A DNA stretch of 64,000 bases from Trigonopsis variabilis (lineage: Eukaryota; Ascomycota; Trigonopsidomycetes; Trigonopsidales; Trigonopsidaceae). Shown here one piece after another: positions 10,812 to 23,135 of this stretch. The notes under the pieces are model-generated. The model did not search any database. It saw nothing but the letters and a program-made list of their open reading frames with translations, and had not been told where the DNA came from. The stretch is taken from NCBI GenBank assembly GCA_003707065.3, contig PPXM03000009.1:62001-126000 (forward strand), in the 5' to 3' direction. Within the stretch, counting starts at the first letter, position 1. Every line of letters starts with the position of its first letter. The translations under genes were made by a program, and so were the position numbers.

Positions 10812-13269
10812 ATGTCTGGAAATATAGGAGAACCGACGGAAGAGTCGATAAGAAGGATCACAGAAATGGGGTTTGATCGAGATGTGGCAATTTCGGCGCT
10901 ACAAGTTAGAATAGTTATAGTCTTTGCTAACGCCTAGCGATCTGATAATAATGTTTCTAGAGCCATTGAATTGATTTTTGGTACAAGCTCTGATGCTTTT
11001 GAAGTATGAAATCGCCCTCGCTTGTGGTATTAATCTCAACTAGGGCGAGGTGGAGCCGGCCGATGACTGGCAGGAAGATCCCCATGCAATGTCTACAAGT
11101 GTGACCTGTAAGGACTTGAGCAGGCCTCCTTTGATGCTGACTATATTTAGTACAAGGATACGATATAGAAGGAGCAGAAGCTGGGTGGAATACGCCTATA
11201 GACATAGCACAGAGTGGTACGTATAGAGGCAATACAAAGGCACGACTAACGACCAGTCCACGCACCGTCGGGTTCGTACAGCATTTCATCTTCTACACCG
11301 ATTATTTCGCTTCCAAATGATGCGGCAGTGAAATTTGGTCCAGCTTCACAGGAGGCCTATGCACGGTCCAAACGTCAGGCCCCATTGAAGTCCAAGCTGG
11401 CAACGTCTCATCTTGCTGACGCTTCAGCGTCGCCTCCACTACCTTCCGAAGAACCGAGCACATATTCCAACAAAGAACTTCCTCGGATTCCTCCAAGTCT
11501 CAGACAGCGAGACGGCGAGTAAGTTGTTGTGCGTTGGAGTGTACTAACGGTTCTTTAGCCCTTCGCTGCTACTGCCCAATGAAAAGGCATTCAATATTTC
11601 TGCCTTTCTTTGTATTGCCCATTCCATTCCTAGAGTGAGAAATAAGCTTCTCTTTGATGGAAAAGCTTTAACTTCTGATTATGGGTATGCTCCTGAATGG
11701 TGGAACGGCGTGATAATAGACTTGCATTTCTCCCCTAATAATCCTCTTAATGTGAAGACATACTATGATTGGCGGTTTTTGCTGGAAACTCAGCGCTTAA
11801 TGGCTTTCTTGGATGGATCTACCGACCGTCTGTATGCTACCCTTGATAATTTGTTGTCTTGCTGGACCAACAGGTCTAACCCAGATGGAGGCGAACAGGA
11901 TCTGCAGGAATTCATCCAGACCTACGCCTCTATCCGGACCTCCATCGATCAGCCGGTTGATTCTCTGTTTGTTTCAAAAGCTGTGGCTGATGGCCCCGGT
12001 GCACCCGAAGGCCAAGTCGATTCGTTTGTGCATTTGGATCTTACTGTGACCCAAGACATGATAAACTCTTCAGTGTCATTTACGTCAGCCTTGGATGGGC
12101 TTGTCTGGGATTCATTTCCTGATTCGTACATAGATCAAGTGTCTGACGTCTTGATCATCACTATTAGACAACAAGACGGCGCTACAGGAGCCGGAATTAG
12201 CCCTCCAGCCTGTTGGTATCCTGATCGATATACTCGACCTTTTCGCGAACTTGTGGCGGCTAATCGGAAAGAGTTACAAGAGATTAATGCCCAAATTTCT
12301 GCCTTGGATGAGCGTAGAGACCAATTGACTACTTTTCATGGCCGAAGCACAGCCGGGATCCTGGCTGAAGTGTCGAATTACCTGTCAGTCAACGAAGAAG
12401 AAGAACTCCTTGCCAAGTTGAAGGCTGCTGGAAGGAAAATTGATGGAAAACTGGTGAAAATAGATGCTGAGCTTCGCGAATTGCAAAGCCTAAAACAGGC
12501 AAAACTGGATTATCTCACTGAACCTCCTCTGGACTTGGACAACTTGCCTCCCTTTCATCGTTACGAAATGGTGGGCCTGTTGATTAACGCACGAACATTT
12601 GCGTACAGGTCCAACGATCCATTGGAGGGTGTGGCTTGGCGGCTGGTTACCTATACTGGATGGGGAGCTGAGCGAACGAGGAATCTGGATGTGAGACGGA
12701 TCACTGAGAACGATGTACTCCAATTAGCCCGCACCGAAGGCTTTGGGCCGACTCTCATTTATGCTTCTAGCGAGGCCATCCATGACTCTGTCGCGGGCTT
12801 CACTGGCGCTCTTGCCGATTTTATCGCGCGGGACCGCGAAGCTTTCATTAGAGAACTGTCTCAGGAAGATAGTGAGGATGGATTATCAGTGACGGCGACA
12901 ATCGATTCCAGGGGTGAAGACGAACCTGAGCCGGTCTTTGGTAGTCGAAACCCGTTTTCACCGCGAGCCCAGACCCCGAATCTCGACCGCGTGGATAAGG
13001 CCGCTGCTGGGGGCGAGAATATTTTCGACCTCGACAGCGAGACCTTTGCAAAGCAAAGCACGAATCCTTTTGCTGGTGGAGGAGTAAGTCGATTGGCCGA
13101 ATTGGCTCGAGCTGCGAGCGCCAGTCCTCAGCTGGATGAGCCCGAGGAGAAAAGACCGGTAAAGCATGCTCAGACGAGTTCCCAAGAGCATACCACAGAT
13201 GGCGAGCAAGTTGGACCCGCCCCGGTTACGCAAGATGCAGACGACCAGAGCGTCTCCAGGACAGACTGA
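10812..13269 (+). CDS. UBA-domain protein resembling yeast Rup1 (ubiquitin pathway)
   Basis: There are six exons: 10812-10904, 10938-11003, 11044-11107, 11151-11216, 11257-11518 and 11559-13269. They give about 753 residues. For exon 3 a GTGTGA donor 9 nt earlier is also possible and keeps the frame. Residues about 8-46 form a UBA domain (RRITEMGFDRDVAISAL, then NNVSRAIELIF), interrupted by a 33-nt intron. A large central region has the look of a degenerate ubiquitin-protease fold (AFLCIAHSIPRVRNKLL, DYGYAPEWWNG) with a coiled coil near NRKELQEINAQISALDERRD. The C-terminus is acidic and disordered, with two NPF motifs (RNPFS and TNPFA). In yeast, Rup1 bridges the Rsp5 ligase and the Ubp2 deubiquitinase, so a regulatory ubiquitin role is likely. 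I see no catalytic Cys/His boxes. Assignment to Rup1 is inference from architecture. Confidence 0.7.
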
Positions 13270-14173
13270 TATGGCTGAAATTGCAGCTAGTTTTGACGGG
13301 ATTTATGAAAGATGTCCTTGTAGAGGTATAAGGATGGGAGACTGACTCCATGAGCATTAGAATGGTTTCGAGAGCAGGGAGTCTATTAATATGGTTATAA
13401 CTATGACACGAACGACATTGGAAGGTGTATGTATGGTGATGTATAAGCTGCATTGAACTGAAGTGAAGTAACCGTAGACTTTGCGAGGTCAGTCAGAGCA
13501 GAGGCGATATGAGGCCTCAATTGCTCGAGTGTATTTGAAAACCAAGTCTGAAGAGATATAGTGTAAGATTTCTTTTCTAATTGTGTGGTGACAAGGCCTT
13601 CCAGCTGATCTATTCCAGCCCATCTATGTAAGTACTCCAGCCATACTTGGTGACGTCTGTATGAACCAAGTTCAAAGTCTACTATTAACTACTCGTAATT
13701 GAGAATTTTACTAACCAACCGTAAGACTCATTTGCTACTATAATAGTCCTGCGAGAGATATCTAGGCCGATAACCTCAAGACCACGTGAAAGGAACCTGT
13801 TTGAATCAACACATTAAACAAACAAGAAAAACACGTTATCCTCAACAGTTACAGTGACCCTCCACTAATGGTTCTGTGACCGCGATGTGGAGTCACAGAT
13901 CACAGGCACCAAGGTGGTCGAGATGATCAGGGGCAGAGCAACAAACATGCGATACTTTGACCACCTTTGACACGTTCCATGTCGAACAGACAAGGAGCGA
14001 TACAACTTGGACCACCATTTCCATGTGGAGTCTCGCTATCTCGCCCCGATCAAGTCACTACGTAAGACACACGTCAGGCCGTTGTAATAAAACTTGCCCT
14101 GACGGCGGTGTACTGATAAAGGTCAGCCGTATTGTAACCGTCACAAGTAGACCTATCCTTCATTCCTCTTGAC
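13270..14173. other. Intergenic region upstream of the Kin1-like kinase
   Basis: No gene is supported. It contains an E-box-like CACGTG near 13783 and a perfect 8-bp inverted repeat at 13873-13899 (described separately). The sequence is otherwise unremarkable. Confidence 0.6.
13873..13899. repeat. Inverted repeat TCTGTGAC-N11-GTCACAGA
   Basis: Perfect 8-bp arms are separated by 11 nt, about 275 bp before the kinase ATG. Arm centres are about two helical turns apart, so it could be a dimeric factor site. No factor is assigned. Confidence 0.6.
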
Positions 14174-16676
14174 ATGCCTCACGACGACGGGTTCCGGAGG
14201 CAATCGACCAGCGGTTTGGCGCCGTTGACACCATTAACTACGTTCAAAGAGAATGACGAAGGTCTGGCGGGACGCACGGATCAGGCGATAAGTACCAGTC
14301 GAGAGAAAGGGAAACGACGGTCGATAGGTGATTGGGATTTCATAAAGACGGTGGGAAGTGGCTCGATGGGCAAAGTGAAGCTGGCACGGAACCGAGTGAA
14401 CGGAGTCCAAGCTGCTATAAAGATTGTTCCAAAGGCCGCGATTGACAGCGAGAACAAAAACTCGGATGAACTGAAAGATGTGCGGACGGTGCGCGAGGCT
14501 GCCATAGGCTCGCTCCTGCATCACCCGTATATTTGTGGCTTGTACGAGATGTTTGTGATGACGAATCACTATTATATTGTGTTTGAGTATATTAGTGGTG
14601 GTCAGATGCTGGACTATATAATTTCTCATGGTCGATTGAAGGAGAAGCAGGCGAGAAAATTTGCTCGCCAAATCGCTAGCGCTTTGGATTACTGTCATAG
14701 AAATAATGTCGTTCATAGAGGTAAGAGCTCGATAGGCTCGTTTGGCTGTTCTGACCCCTTTAGACTTGAAAATCGAAAATATCCTGATTTCGAAATCGGG
14801 AGATATCAGAATCATTGATTTCGGCCTGTCAAATCTGTATTCCTACAACTCCCTCCTCAAGACGTTCTGTGGCAGTCTTTATTTTGCGGCTCCAGAGCTC
14901 TTGTCTGCAAAGCAATACACAGGGCCAGAAGTCGATATCTGGTCCTTTGGCGTCGTCCTCTACGTCTTGGTCTGCGGCAAAGTTCCCTTTGACGATCAGT
15001 CGATGCCCGCTCTACATGCCAAAATCAAGCAAGGTAACGTGGAATATCCGCCCTGGCTATCGCCGGAATGTTTGCACCTTCTGCAGCGGATTTTGGTGGT
15101 CGACAGCACCAAGCGTGCCTCAATGGAGGAAATTATCAACCATCCGTGGATGATTAGAGGGTATGATGGACCCCAGGACTCGTTCTTGCCTCCAAGGCGC
15201 CCTCTTCATCTGCCTCTCGATATGGACATCATTACGGAAATGACAGGGTTTGATTTCGGCGATTCAAACGAAATGGCTACCGCACTCGCGGAAATTATCG
15301 AGTCGCCCGAGTATCAGGCCGCTGCCGCGCACTGGTACGCTACGCACGGCCATTGTTGCTCTTCGTCGAGTCTCGAGCATGTGATTTCGTCTCCTCTCGC
15401 GCCTTCCTCCACAAACTCATCCTTCACCAAGTCGCCGGCGGTTCTGGGCGAGCTCTACAAGAAGTTCTCCCATAACGGGTCGTCGACCCATGCCGAGCTC
15501 AAACCCCCTCCTGATCCTACTAATGCATACCACCCTCTGATCTCCATTTATTATTTGGTCTCTGAGAGACGGGATCGGCTTTGCAAAGAGCCAGTCAGTC
15601 CTGCAGAACTGGAAGGCTTCGTCATGGACTCTTCCTCCTATCCGCCCAAACTGCCTCCTCTCAAGATTCCCGACATGCCTGGTGCCATTCCTACTCATGC
15701 AAAGCCAGATATGGTTCCAGCCACAGCACTCGAGCCCATCATGCATGCGGCCACGATCTCGGCCCAACCTGAGGGCCAAAGTTCTCGTGCAAGGTCCAGG
15801 ACTCAAGGTGCCTCAGACTTGCATCCTCTTGTCGTTCCTCCGCGACCAATTGAATCGCGACCTCCAGCAAGCGCAGCTCCAGCGCCTACGTCAGCCCAGG
15901 CTCCTTTCTCTGCGAGCGCTGGCGGTAAGAAAGAGAGCGGCGGTTTGCTGAGAAAACTGAGTCTTCGCCGGACAAGCAAGCCTCATTTCCGCCAGCAGTC
16001 AGACGTGCCACCTGTGCCTGAAGTGCCCGAAAAGCCGGCTAATGTTAGCACGACTCCATCGGTAGGCGCGTTTGACCGGAGGCAGCGAGCATCCCATCGC
16101 CGTAACACGGTCGATGTCGATGGTCCAAAAGAAAGAACTGCCAAAGAAAGCGCCTTTGAAGACGTTCCTGAAGAGTGGTTTCCCCAAGATGAAAACGTCG
16201 AAGAGGGCGCTGGACTTAGTATCAAGTCTCCCAAGCAAGTCTTCCTCAAAGGCTTGTTTAGTGTCCAGACTACGTCTACGAAGCCTCTTCCGTTTATTCG
16301 CGGTGATCTGATTCGCGTGCTTAAGGAGCTCGGGATTTCCTACCATGAGATCAATAGCGGATTTTCTTGTCGATACGCGTTGCCAGAGGCCGCGTCACCG
16401 TCGGGAAGCGGCCGGCGCTGGCTGTCGCGTCGACGACTGGGCAATGACAGCAGTGTCTCGGCTGGCACAGGCGTCGAGGCTTCAGATGACAGCAATGATG
16501 AATCTGAATGGCAGCTGGACGATTCTGGAGATACCAAAAAGGGCGTGCGGTTTGAGATTTACATAGTCAAGGTGTCGATGTTGTCCCTGCATGGTATCCA
16601 GTTCAAGAAGTTGTCTGGAAACACTTGGGAGTTCAAGAACCTCGCTGGCGAGATCCTGGCCCGGTTGCGGTTGTAA
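14174..16676 (+). CDS. KIN1: Kin1/Kin2-type Ser/Thr kinase (MARK/PAR-1 family) with KA1 domain
   Basis: In fungi these kinases act at the plasma membrane in polarity, exocytosis and ER-stress signalling. There are two exons, 14174-14720 and 14764-16676. The 43-nt intron falls inside the catalytic loop and restores HRDLKIEN. The protein is about 819 residues. The kinase domain spans about residues 54-325: Gly loop GSGSMGKV, catalytic Lys in AAIKI, HRDLKIEN, DFG as IIDFGLSN, activation segment KTFCGSLYFAAPE, and subdomain block VDIWSFGVVLYVLVCGKVPF. A Pro/Ser-rich linker follows. The C-terminal KA1 domain (YIVKVSMLSLHGIQFKKLSG to the end) binds acidic lipids and restrains the kinase. The protein is shorter than yeast Kin1/Kin2 (over 1000 residues), mostly in the disordered parts. 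RTVREAAIGSLLHHPYICG is specific to this subfamily. Confidence 0.93.
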
Positions 16677-16818
16677 ATAAGCATAGGGCGGTAGTTTAAG
16701 AAAAGTTAATGATGTGTGTCTGAGCCAGAGCGACTAGCTACGTCTGTGGCGTCCAGTTTCCATTGTAGATAGGATTCTATGAGTTCTTCTTAATACTGTA
16801 GCCCTTGATTGACTCAGG

Positions 16819-17760
16819 CTAGGCATCTTGGATTTCCGACAAGACGCCTTTGACATGGTCGACGAGCCATTCAGTAGCAGCAGCTTGATTCACTGAATTA
16901 GGTCCGACATTGTGAGAAGCACCGGGTATAATGCCCGAATATGATGACCAGACTTCTGGGTCGGTAGCGTCTTTCCAGCTATCAAGGAGTTTTTGCTTGT
17001 CGACCCAGTTGGGGACAAACTCATCTGCACCCGACATCAGCGGGCACAGTTTGGTAGGAGCAAGTTTCTGACCGGCCGGAGAAGTCCTCTCCTTGATGTT
17101 CCCAAACGACTTGGCATAGTCTTCTTTTGTCAAATCGGACGAAAAGAAGTCATCACGTCCCCGGACAGCAAAAAGGTCGACGAAGCGTTGAGCATTGATC
17201 CCCGAAGACAAGAAGTTCAAGGGCATACTCATCATGTACTTTCCATGTCCTTCATCAACGAGTTTCTGCGCGACATTGACCAAGCTCTGGATCTTCTCTG
17301 CGCCCTCATTATCGACAGCGCACTGCCGGTCACTGACCGGGGCCTGGGGAATTGCAGCAGCCAAGTAATTAGGCAATGGAGACTGGCTCAGGTAATACAG
17401 AATATTCTGGGACCCAGTTGAATGCCCCATGAGGACAACTGTCTTGTAAGGGGTCTTGGAGATGAAGTAATCAACGCAAGCGTGCAGTTCTTTGTCATCC
17501 TGACCGAGATTTCCAATTCCCCATCCTACTCCCGATGAAGAGAAAGAAACCTCAGCAAGGGCCCATCCAACGGGATCCAATTCTTTAGCGAGCACTCGAG
17601 GAAAAGGCACAGTGAGAAGGTAATCACCTAAACCGCCTATGAATAAGACAATCTTATCATGCTGTTTTGAACTCTCATGCTCAAACGCAGTATGAAGTCC
17701 ATCATACTGGTGGAGCGTTCCCTTATAAGAGGCAATTGGGAATTCTCGCTTGAAACTCAT
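16819..17760 (-). CDS. Alpha/beta-hydrolase, DUF1749 (UPF0613) family
   Basis: A single-exon protein of 313 residues. The nucleophile elbow GHSTGSQ places the catalytic Ser at about residue 114. LFIGGLGDYLLTVPF precedes it as the oxyanion-hole strand. A late His in the PGASHNVG motif and an acid residue in MSGADEFVPNW complete a plausible triad. This matches the fungal DUF1749 family of serine hydrolases. Some relatives are annotated as siderophore-ester hydrolases or dolichol-phosphate-like proteins, but no substrate can be read from the sequence. There is no signal peptide or peroxisomal tail. It converges on the kinase gene with about 140 bp between stops. Confidence 0.85.
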   Translation of the reverse strand: MSFKREFPIASYKGTLHQYDGLHTAFEHESSKQHDKIVLFIGGLGDYLLTVPFPRVLAKELDPVGWALAEVSFSSSGVGWGIGNLGQDDKELHACVDYFISKTPYKTVVLMGHSTGSQNILYYLSQSPLPNYLAAAIPQAPVSDRQCAVDNEGAEKIQSLVNVAQKLVDEGHGKYMMSMPLNFLSSGINAQRFVDLFAVRGRDDFFSSDLTKEDYAKSFGNIKERTSPAGQKLAPTKLCPLMSGADEFVPNWVDKQKLLDSWKDATDPEVWSSYSGIIPGASHNVGPNSVNQAAATEWLVDHVKGVLSEIQDA

Positions 17761-17895
17761 GATGAGCAGTGACCGTTGGTTGGGAGGTTACCGCTAGCGA
17801 AGCTCATTTGTCTTGGGAGATAAGCTTTTCGATAGCCTATTTCGGGCATTCAGTTCACAGGAGTAGAGTAGACAAGAAGATATTACGCTATCACT

Positions 17896-17915
17896 AAGAT
17901 CTAATCCTAGATCTT
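17896..17915. repeat. Inverted repeat AAGATCTA-N4-TAGATCTT
   Basis: Perfect 8-bp arms with a 4-nt loop, about 135 bp upstream of the DUF1749 hydrolase start. It could be a hairpin or a dimer site. The role is unknown. Confidence 0.6.
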
Positions 17916-18578
17916 GTTAGAGATGATCATACAATGTAATGAAAGGAAGCGAGGACGAGTCATGGTAGATAAACATGGCAGTCAGATCGCGAGAAAGATG
18001 AGTAATAGCGGTGAATAGACGACAGTTGCATGAAGACAGCCGTTTCCACCCAGTGATCTCTGGAACCAGTTGAGAGTCCTTGTTATTATCATCTTCGAGG
18101 GTGGTTGTCAAAACTACATCAGGACTTTACTTGGCTACGTTCATATATGCGCGCAGTTTCATTGTGGACTTGTTTGATGAGACCGAGTTTAGACTCTTAA
18201 GCCTTGCTCTAATATATGTTTCCGCGGTCTACTATATAGAGTGAACTATTTTCCCACGTTGACGTTCCGGTGTCATTTTGCATTGTCGTAAAGTCCAGCT
18301 AGAGTGATCATAAGGAGAAGTTCGACGACTTTATCGACGCATCTTAAGGCAACTGGTCGCTGGTTTGCTTGCCTTGCGATCATAATGATGATCAACCAGA
18401 GAGTTCGAGCCCCAGAGCAACTGGTAGTGGGAAATGAAATATCTCACAAATGACTCTCCTGCCAGTACGTCTCCATTAGCCTTAATCCTCCTTATTAGCC
18501 TTGCGTTAAGGCTAGTCGAGGAAGCAGGCGTTGCCTTAGACGGCTTTAGCTGGCCATGCCTTCGCCTCAATAATCGAG

Positions 18579-18585
18579 TATAAAA
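18579..18585 (+). promoter_or_regulatory. TATA element upstream of the acidic repeat protein
   Basis: TATAAAA lies 47 bp before the ATG at 18632, which supports both the start codon and expression of this otherwise unrecognised gene. Confidence 0.5.
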
Positions 18586-18631
18586 CGAGAGCATCCTTCA
18601 AGGTATTTCTCCATTGTTTGCAGTTTCCATA

Positions 18632-19339
18632 ATGTCTCTACTTGACTTGTCTCTCAATACCTCTTCTGCCTCTGTCGAGTCCCTTTGTGAAGATCTCTTT
18701 GAAAGTGAAATAGACCAATTGGAGAAAGACGGCATCCAGTTGAAAGTGCTTCGATACTCTGAGGAATCTGAAGACAGCTCCGATGACGACTATGTTTCTG
18801 CCCTCGAACCATCTGACGATGAGGATGAATATTACATGGCAGAGGATGATGGTACCGCACCTGACGATGAGGACAAATATTATATGGCAGAGGATGATGG
18901 TACCGCACCTGACGATGAGGACAAATATTATATGGCAGATGATGAGGGCACCGCACCTGACAATGAAGATCAAGATAATAATACTGATCTAGACCTCCCT
19001 GAGGTTACACTACCTCTTCCTCTTCGCCTTGCGCCTTGCCAAGATTATCTAGGCCTTAAGGATATCGCCTTCGCCCATGCAAAAGATGCCGCCAATGGAG
19101 TCTCCAAGATGTTTGGAGAGATTAATAGCCCTTTTGATGAATGCAATTGCATCAATATGCTTTTGTCCAGAAGCATCTTTGCACATCGCATGAGAAATCA
19201 GTCAAAGAGCCCCGACTATCGCAACTCCTTTGATTATTACACGCATTACTGCAAACTGTATGGTGGTCCAGGTTACCATCGAGCGACTTTGAGAGACAAA
19301 GTCTGCAGTCTCTTTCATCGAATGACTGGTCATGCCTGA
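18632..19339 (+). CDS. Acidic tandem-repeat protein of unknown function (235 aa)
   Basis: I do not recognise this protein. It has no signal peptide or membrane span. Residues 1-60 are Ser/Glu-rich. Residues about 62-109 are three near-identical 16-residue units (DDEDKYYMAEDDGTAP type), encoded by a 48-bp DNA repeat. The C-terminal half (about 125-235) is not repetitive. It is mixed charged and aromatic, with Cys residues (DECNCINMLL, VCSLFHRM), and looks folded. The gene has a TATA box, no intron, and converges on the HST2 gene. Possible roles such as a nuclear or chaperone-like acidic protein are guesses. It may be lineage-restricted. Confidence 0.7.
   Translation: MSLLDLSLNTSSASVESLCEDLFESEIDQLEKDGIQLKVLRYSEESEDSSDDDYVSALEPSDDEDEYYMAEDDGTAPDDEDKYYMAEDDGTAPDDEDKYYMADDEGTAPDNEDQDNNTDLDLPEVTLPLPLRLAPCQDYLGLKDIAFAHAKDAANGVSKMFGEINSPFDECNCINMLLSRSIFAHRMRNQSKSPDYRNSFDYYTHYCKLYGGPGYHRATLRDKVCSLFHRMTGHA
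18815..18958 (+). repeat. Three 48-bp tandem repeats inside the acidic protein
   Basis: The units are 18815-18862, 18863-18910 and 18911-18958, in frame, encoding 16 residues each. Copies 2 and 3 are closest at the start and copies 1 and 2 at the end, consistent with recent in-frame expansion by slippage or unequal exchange. Confidence 0.9.
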
Positions 19340-19472
19340 GCTGCCCCTTCGTTTATCTTGTATCGTTAACCATATTTTTTATCCGAGTTATCGTAGCATG
19401 AAGAGAATAAAGCACTGTATATGATATCAGAGGCCTTTCATGTTTAGCAAATCAACGCCAAGTCGATAGTCT

Positions 19473-20734
<1,262 letters not shown>

Positions 20735-20931
20735 TATGATGTAGCAAGCGCTACAGTCGATCGTATGTATTTCATTACCGGTGGTCGACGACCTTATCAA
20801 TTGACTTGTTCTTTTCCTCTACAGAAGTCTTAGTCTAGCCAACTATCACACTCACATTCCCCTTTTTTCTACAGTTGTTCTCTGGGTACGCCATGATTAA
20901 AGATATTCTTGTTACCATTTCTTAACGTTTA

Positions 20932-22178
20932 TTAGAGCTCATCGTGAAAAGGGCACTTTGGTACCGGATGAACACCATTAGCGGCTTGACGTTTAACCAT
21001 TGAGGTGAGAATTTCATAGACAACTTGAGAAGCAGCCAAGGCAGTAATCTCTGCATGATCATAGGCCGGACTGACTTCTACTACATCTGCACCCACAATA
21101 TTCAGCGACTCGATTCCTCGTAAGATGCGAATGACCTCTCTGCTAGTCCATCCTCCTACTTCGGGGGTGCCGGTTCCAGGAGCAATACCAGGGTCCAAGA
21201 CATCGATATCGAGAGAGAGATAAACAGGCTTGTCGCCCATTTTTTCCAAGATGGCCTTAATGATACCCGAAGTACCAATGTCATCAATGTCCTCTGTCGC
21301 AATTCGCAGGAATCCTTGCTCGTCATCATTTTCATAATCGCCGTAGTCGTTACCGCTTAGGCGAGTCCGCAATCCAGCATGAACACTCGTGCCATTGGCA
21401 ATAAGACCTTCGTTTGCTGCCAACCAGAACATGGTACCGTGGGTGATCTTTGTCGTGTCAGACTCCCACGGACAAGGATACTTGTCCCCAGCCCAAGTGT
21501 CCAAATGGGCATCAAAATGGAGAACAGAAATCGGTTCCTTGTATGCTTTATATAATGCTCGTAGGGTCGGCAAGGCAATTGTGTGGTCTCCTCCAAGAGC
21601 AATGATCTTTGGTGGCTTGGACGGATCTGAAAAAGACTTTCTCGAGAGTAGCTCATCATAGGCTTCAGTAATCTGTTCAATTGCCAAGGCTGAATCAAAT
21701 GGAGTGACGGGAATATCTGTGCAATCCAAGATCTTCGCCCATGACTGATATGGGTTGATTCCTGCCCGTTGATTGAATCCTCTGAAGGAAGTTTGTCTAC
21801 CGCTTGCAGCTCTAATAGCTCTCGGTCCAAATCGTGCTCCAGGACGATACGATACCGCAGTATCAAAAGGAATGCCGAGAATTCCAACGTCAAATAGCTC
21901 CGAATCATCAGTTAAACACTTCTTGGCAGGCAAGTGCCCAAATGTCGCTATTCCAGAGAAACCCCACTAACATTAGCCCATTCAATCTCTATACTCACCT
22001 CAAATTCCCATTTTGACAGGTCCTTTTGCTTCTAAATTGAGTCAGTCGGCAATCCTAGAAACTCAGGTCATGAAATGACTAGCTGAGAGTATCTTATATG
22101 AGCTGTACATACCTTAGCGGAGACGCCATGAGCCAATGAAGACCCAAGCAGGCCCACAAAGACTAGAATTGCTTTCAT
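20932..22178 (-). CDS. Agmatinase-type ureohydrolase with signal peptide and C-terminal HDEL
   Basis: The ureohydrolase family splits guanidino compounds (agmatine, arginine or similar) to urea using two Mn ions. There are three exons: 22178-22113, 22031-21999 and 21966-20932, with introns of 81 and 32 nt. The protein has 377 residues. Exon 1 encodes a clear signal peptide ([18 protein letters not shown]). Metal motifs are intact: [18 protein letters not shown] and [10 protein letters not shown] followed by [11 protein letters not shown]. The N-terminal block [18 protein letters not shown] is typical of fungal agmatinase-like secreted proteins. The last four residues are HDEL, the fungal ER-retrieval signal, preceded by KCPF. 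A luminal ER enzyme is therefore predicted, which I do not know as described for this family. Its exact substrate cannot be read from sequence, and guanidinobutyrase or another guanidine is possible. Confidence 0.9.
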
Positions 22179-23135
22179 ATGTAGAATCATCGAGACACTC
22201 TCTTATCAGCTTGGCCTGAAGTTTATCGGCCTGGGGCCGTTACAAGCGACAACGGCGGCATGTCCGAAATCATCAGCCGCGTTTACTCTATAGAGTAGGT
22301 CAATTGGTACGGTAATAGATTTTTTATTCCGAGAATATCATGCTGGTGAACTTCGGGTCAATGCTCGACAAGGAACATGTATATGTTGCAAGTTGCATGT
22401 CGCTTCTGTCCTCCCTCTACTGCTTATTAAAGGTCGGCTAGATGACCTTCAAGGTACACAGTAATCTATCTGTATTATCATTACGAATCAGCTTTCATTG
22501 TTCTGATTTCTTTACGAGCACTTTGGGGAAATCTATCTGAATGAGCAAGTATTGTTCATCGCATGTAACGATATTTTCTGTCAGTGTAGCATAAGTAAGC
22601 TTTCCATGTATGGGTAAAGTATAAGACAGAGAGGGCAATGCTCATCAATTTTCTCTGGTTAATATTCATCTTGTAAAATATATCATGTCTTCTGTATCTT
22701 GTGGAACTTATCTGCTTGCTGAGGCCGTCACTAGTCTGTGAGGCTGGGATCCGCGTAAACCTTATGGTCTCGAGACCAATTAAAAGTGAATAAATGGAGA
22801 CCCTATTATCACATTTGACTCTTGTATCCTATTGGATTCGGCTAATAGTATGAAATGAGAATCGTTATTTATGAAAAGATAATACGAAAGCTGATCATGT
22901 AATAACATTTTAATTTCATGGCGCCCAACTTCTTCAGTCATGACAAAGAATAAAACTGATCTGTAAAAATAGAAAAGCTATATATAGTAATGTCAAAAGA
23001 AAGTTTCAGATCGGCTACATTCATGTCGATCATTAAGTCAAGAAAAACTGCTCACTGACCAATTTACCCTGGAATAAAAATCCACAATCCTTTAATGCAA
23101 AATATTTGGTACAAGGTCCATGGAATCCTGTTTTG
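22179..23135. other. AT-rich intergenic region between divergent ureohydrolase and CAF40 genes
   Basis: No ORF or RNA gene is supported. A TATATATA-like element (about 22980-22988) lies about 150 bp before the CAF40 ATG. Confidence 0.6.

Larger units (their letters stand above)
17761..18631. other. Intergenic region between divergent genes
   Basis: No gene is supported. It holds an 8-bp-arm inverted repeat (17896-17915) and the TATA element of the downstream acidic protein (18579-18585). Confidence 0.6.

Noticed and set aside
18404-18425. tRNA B-box-like GTTCGAGCCCC
   Set aside because: The flanking bases do not form a T-stem and no A box or cloverleaf could be drawn.
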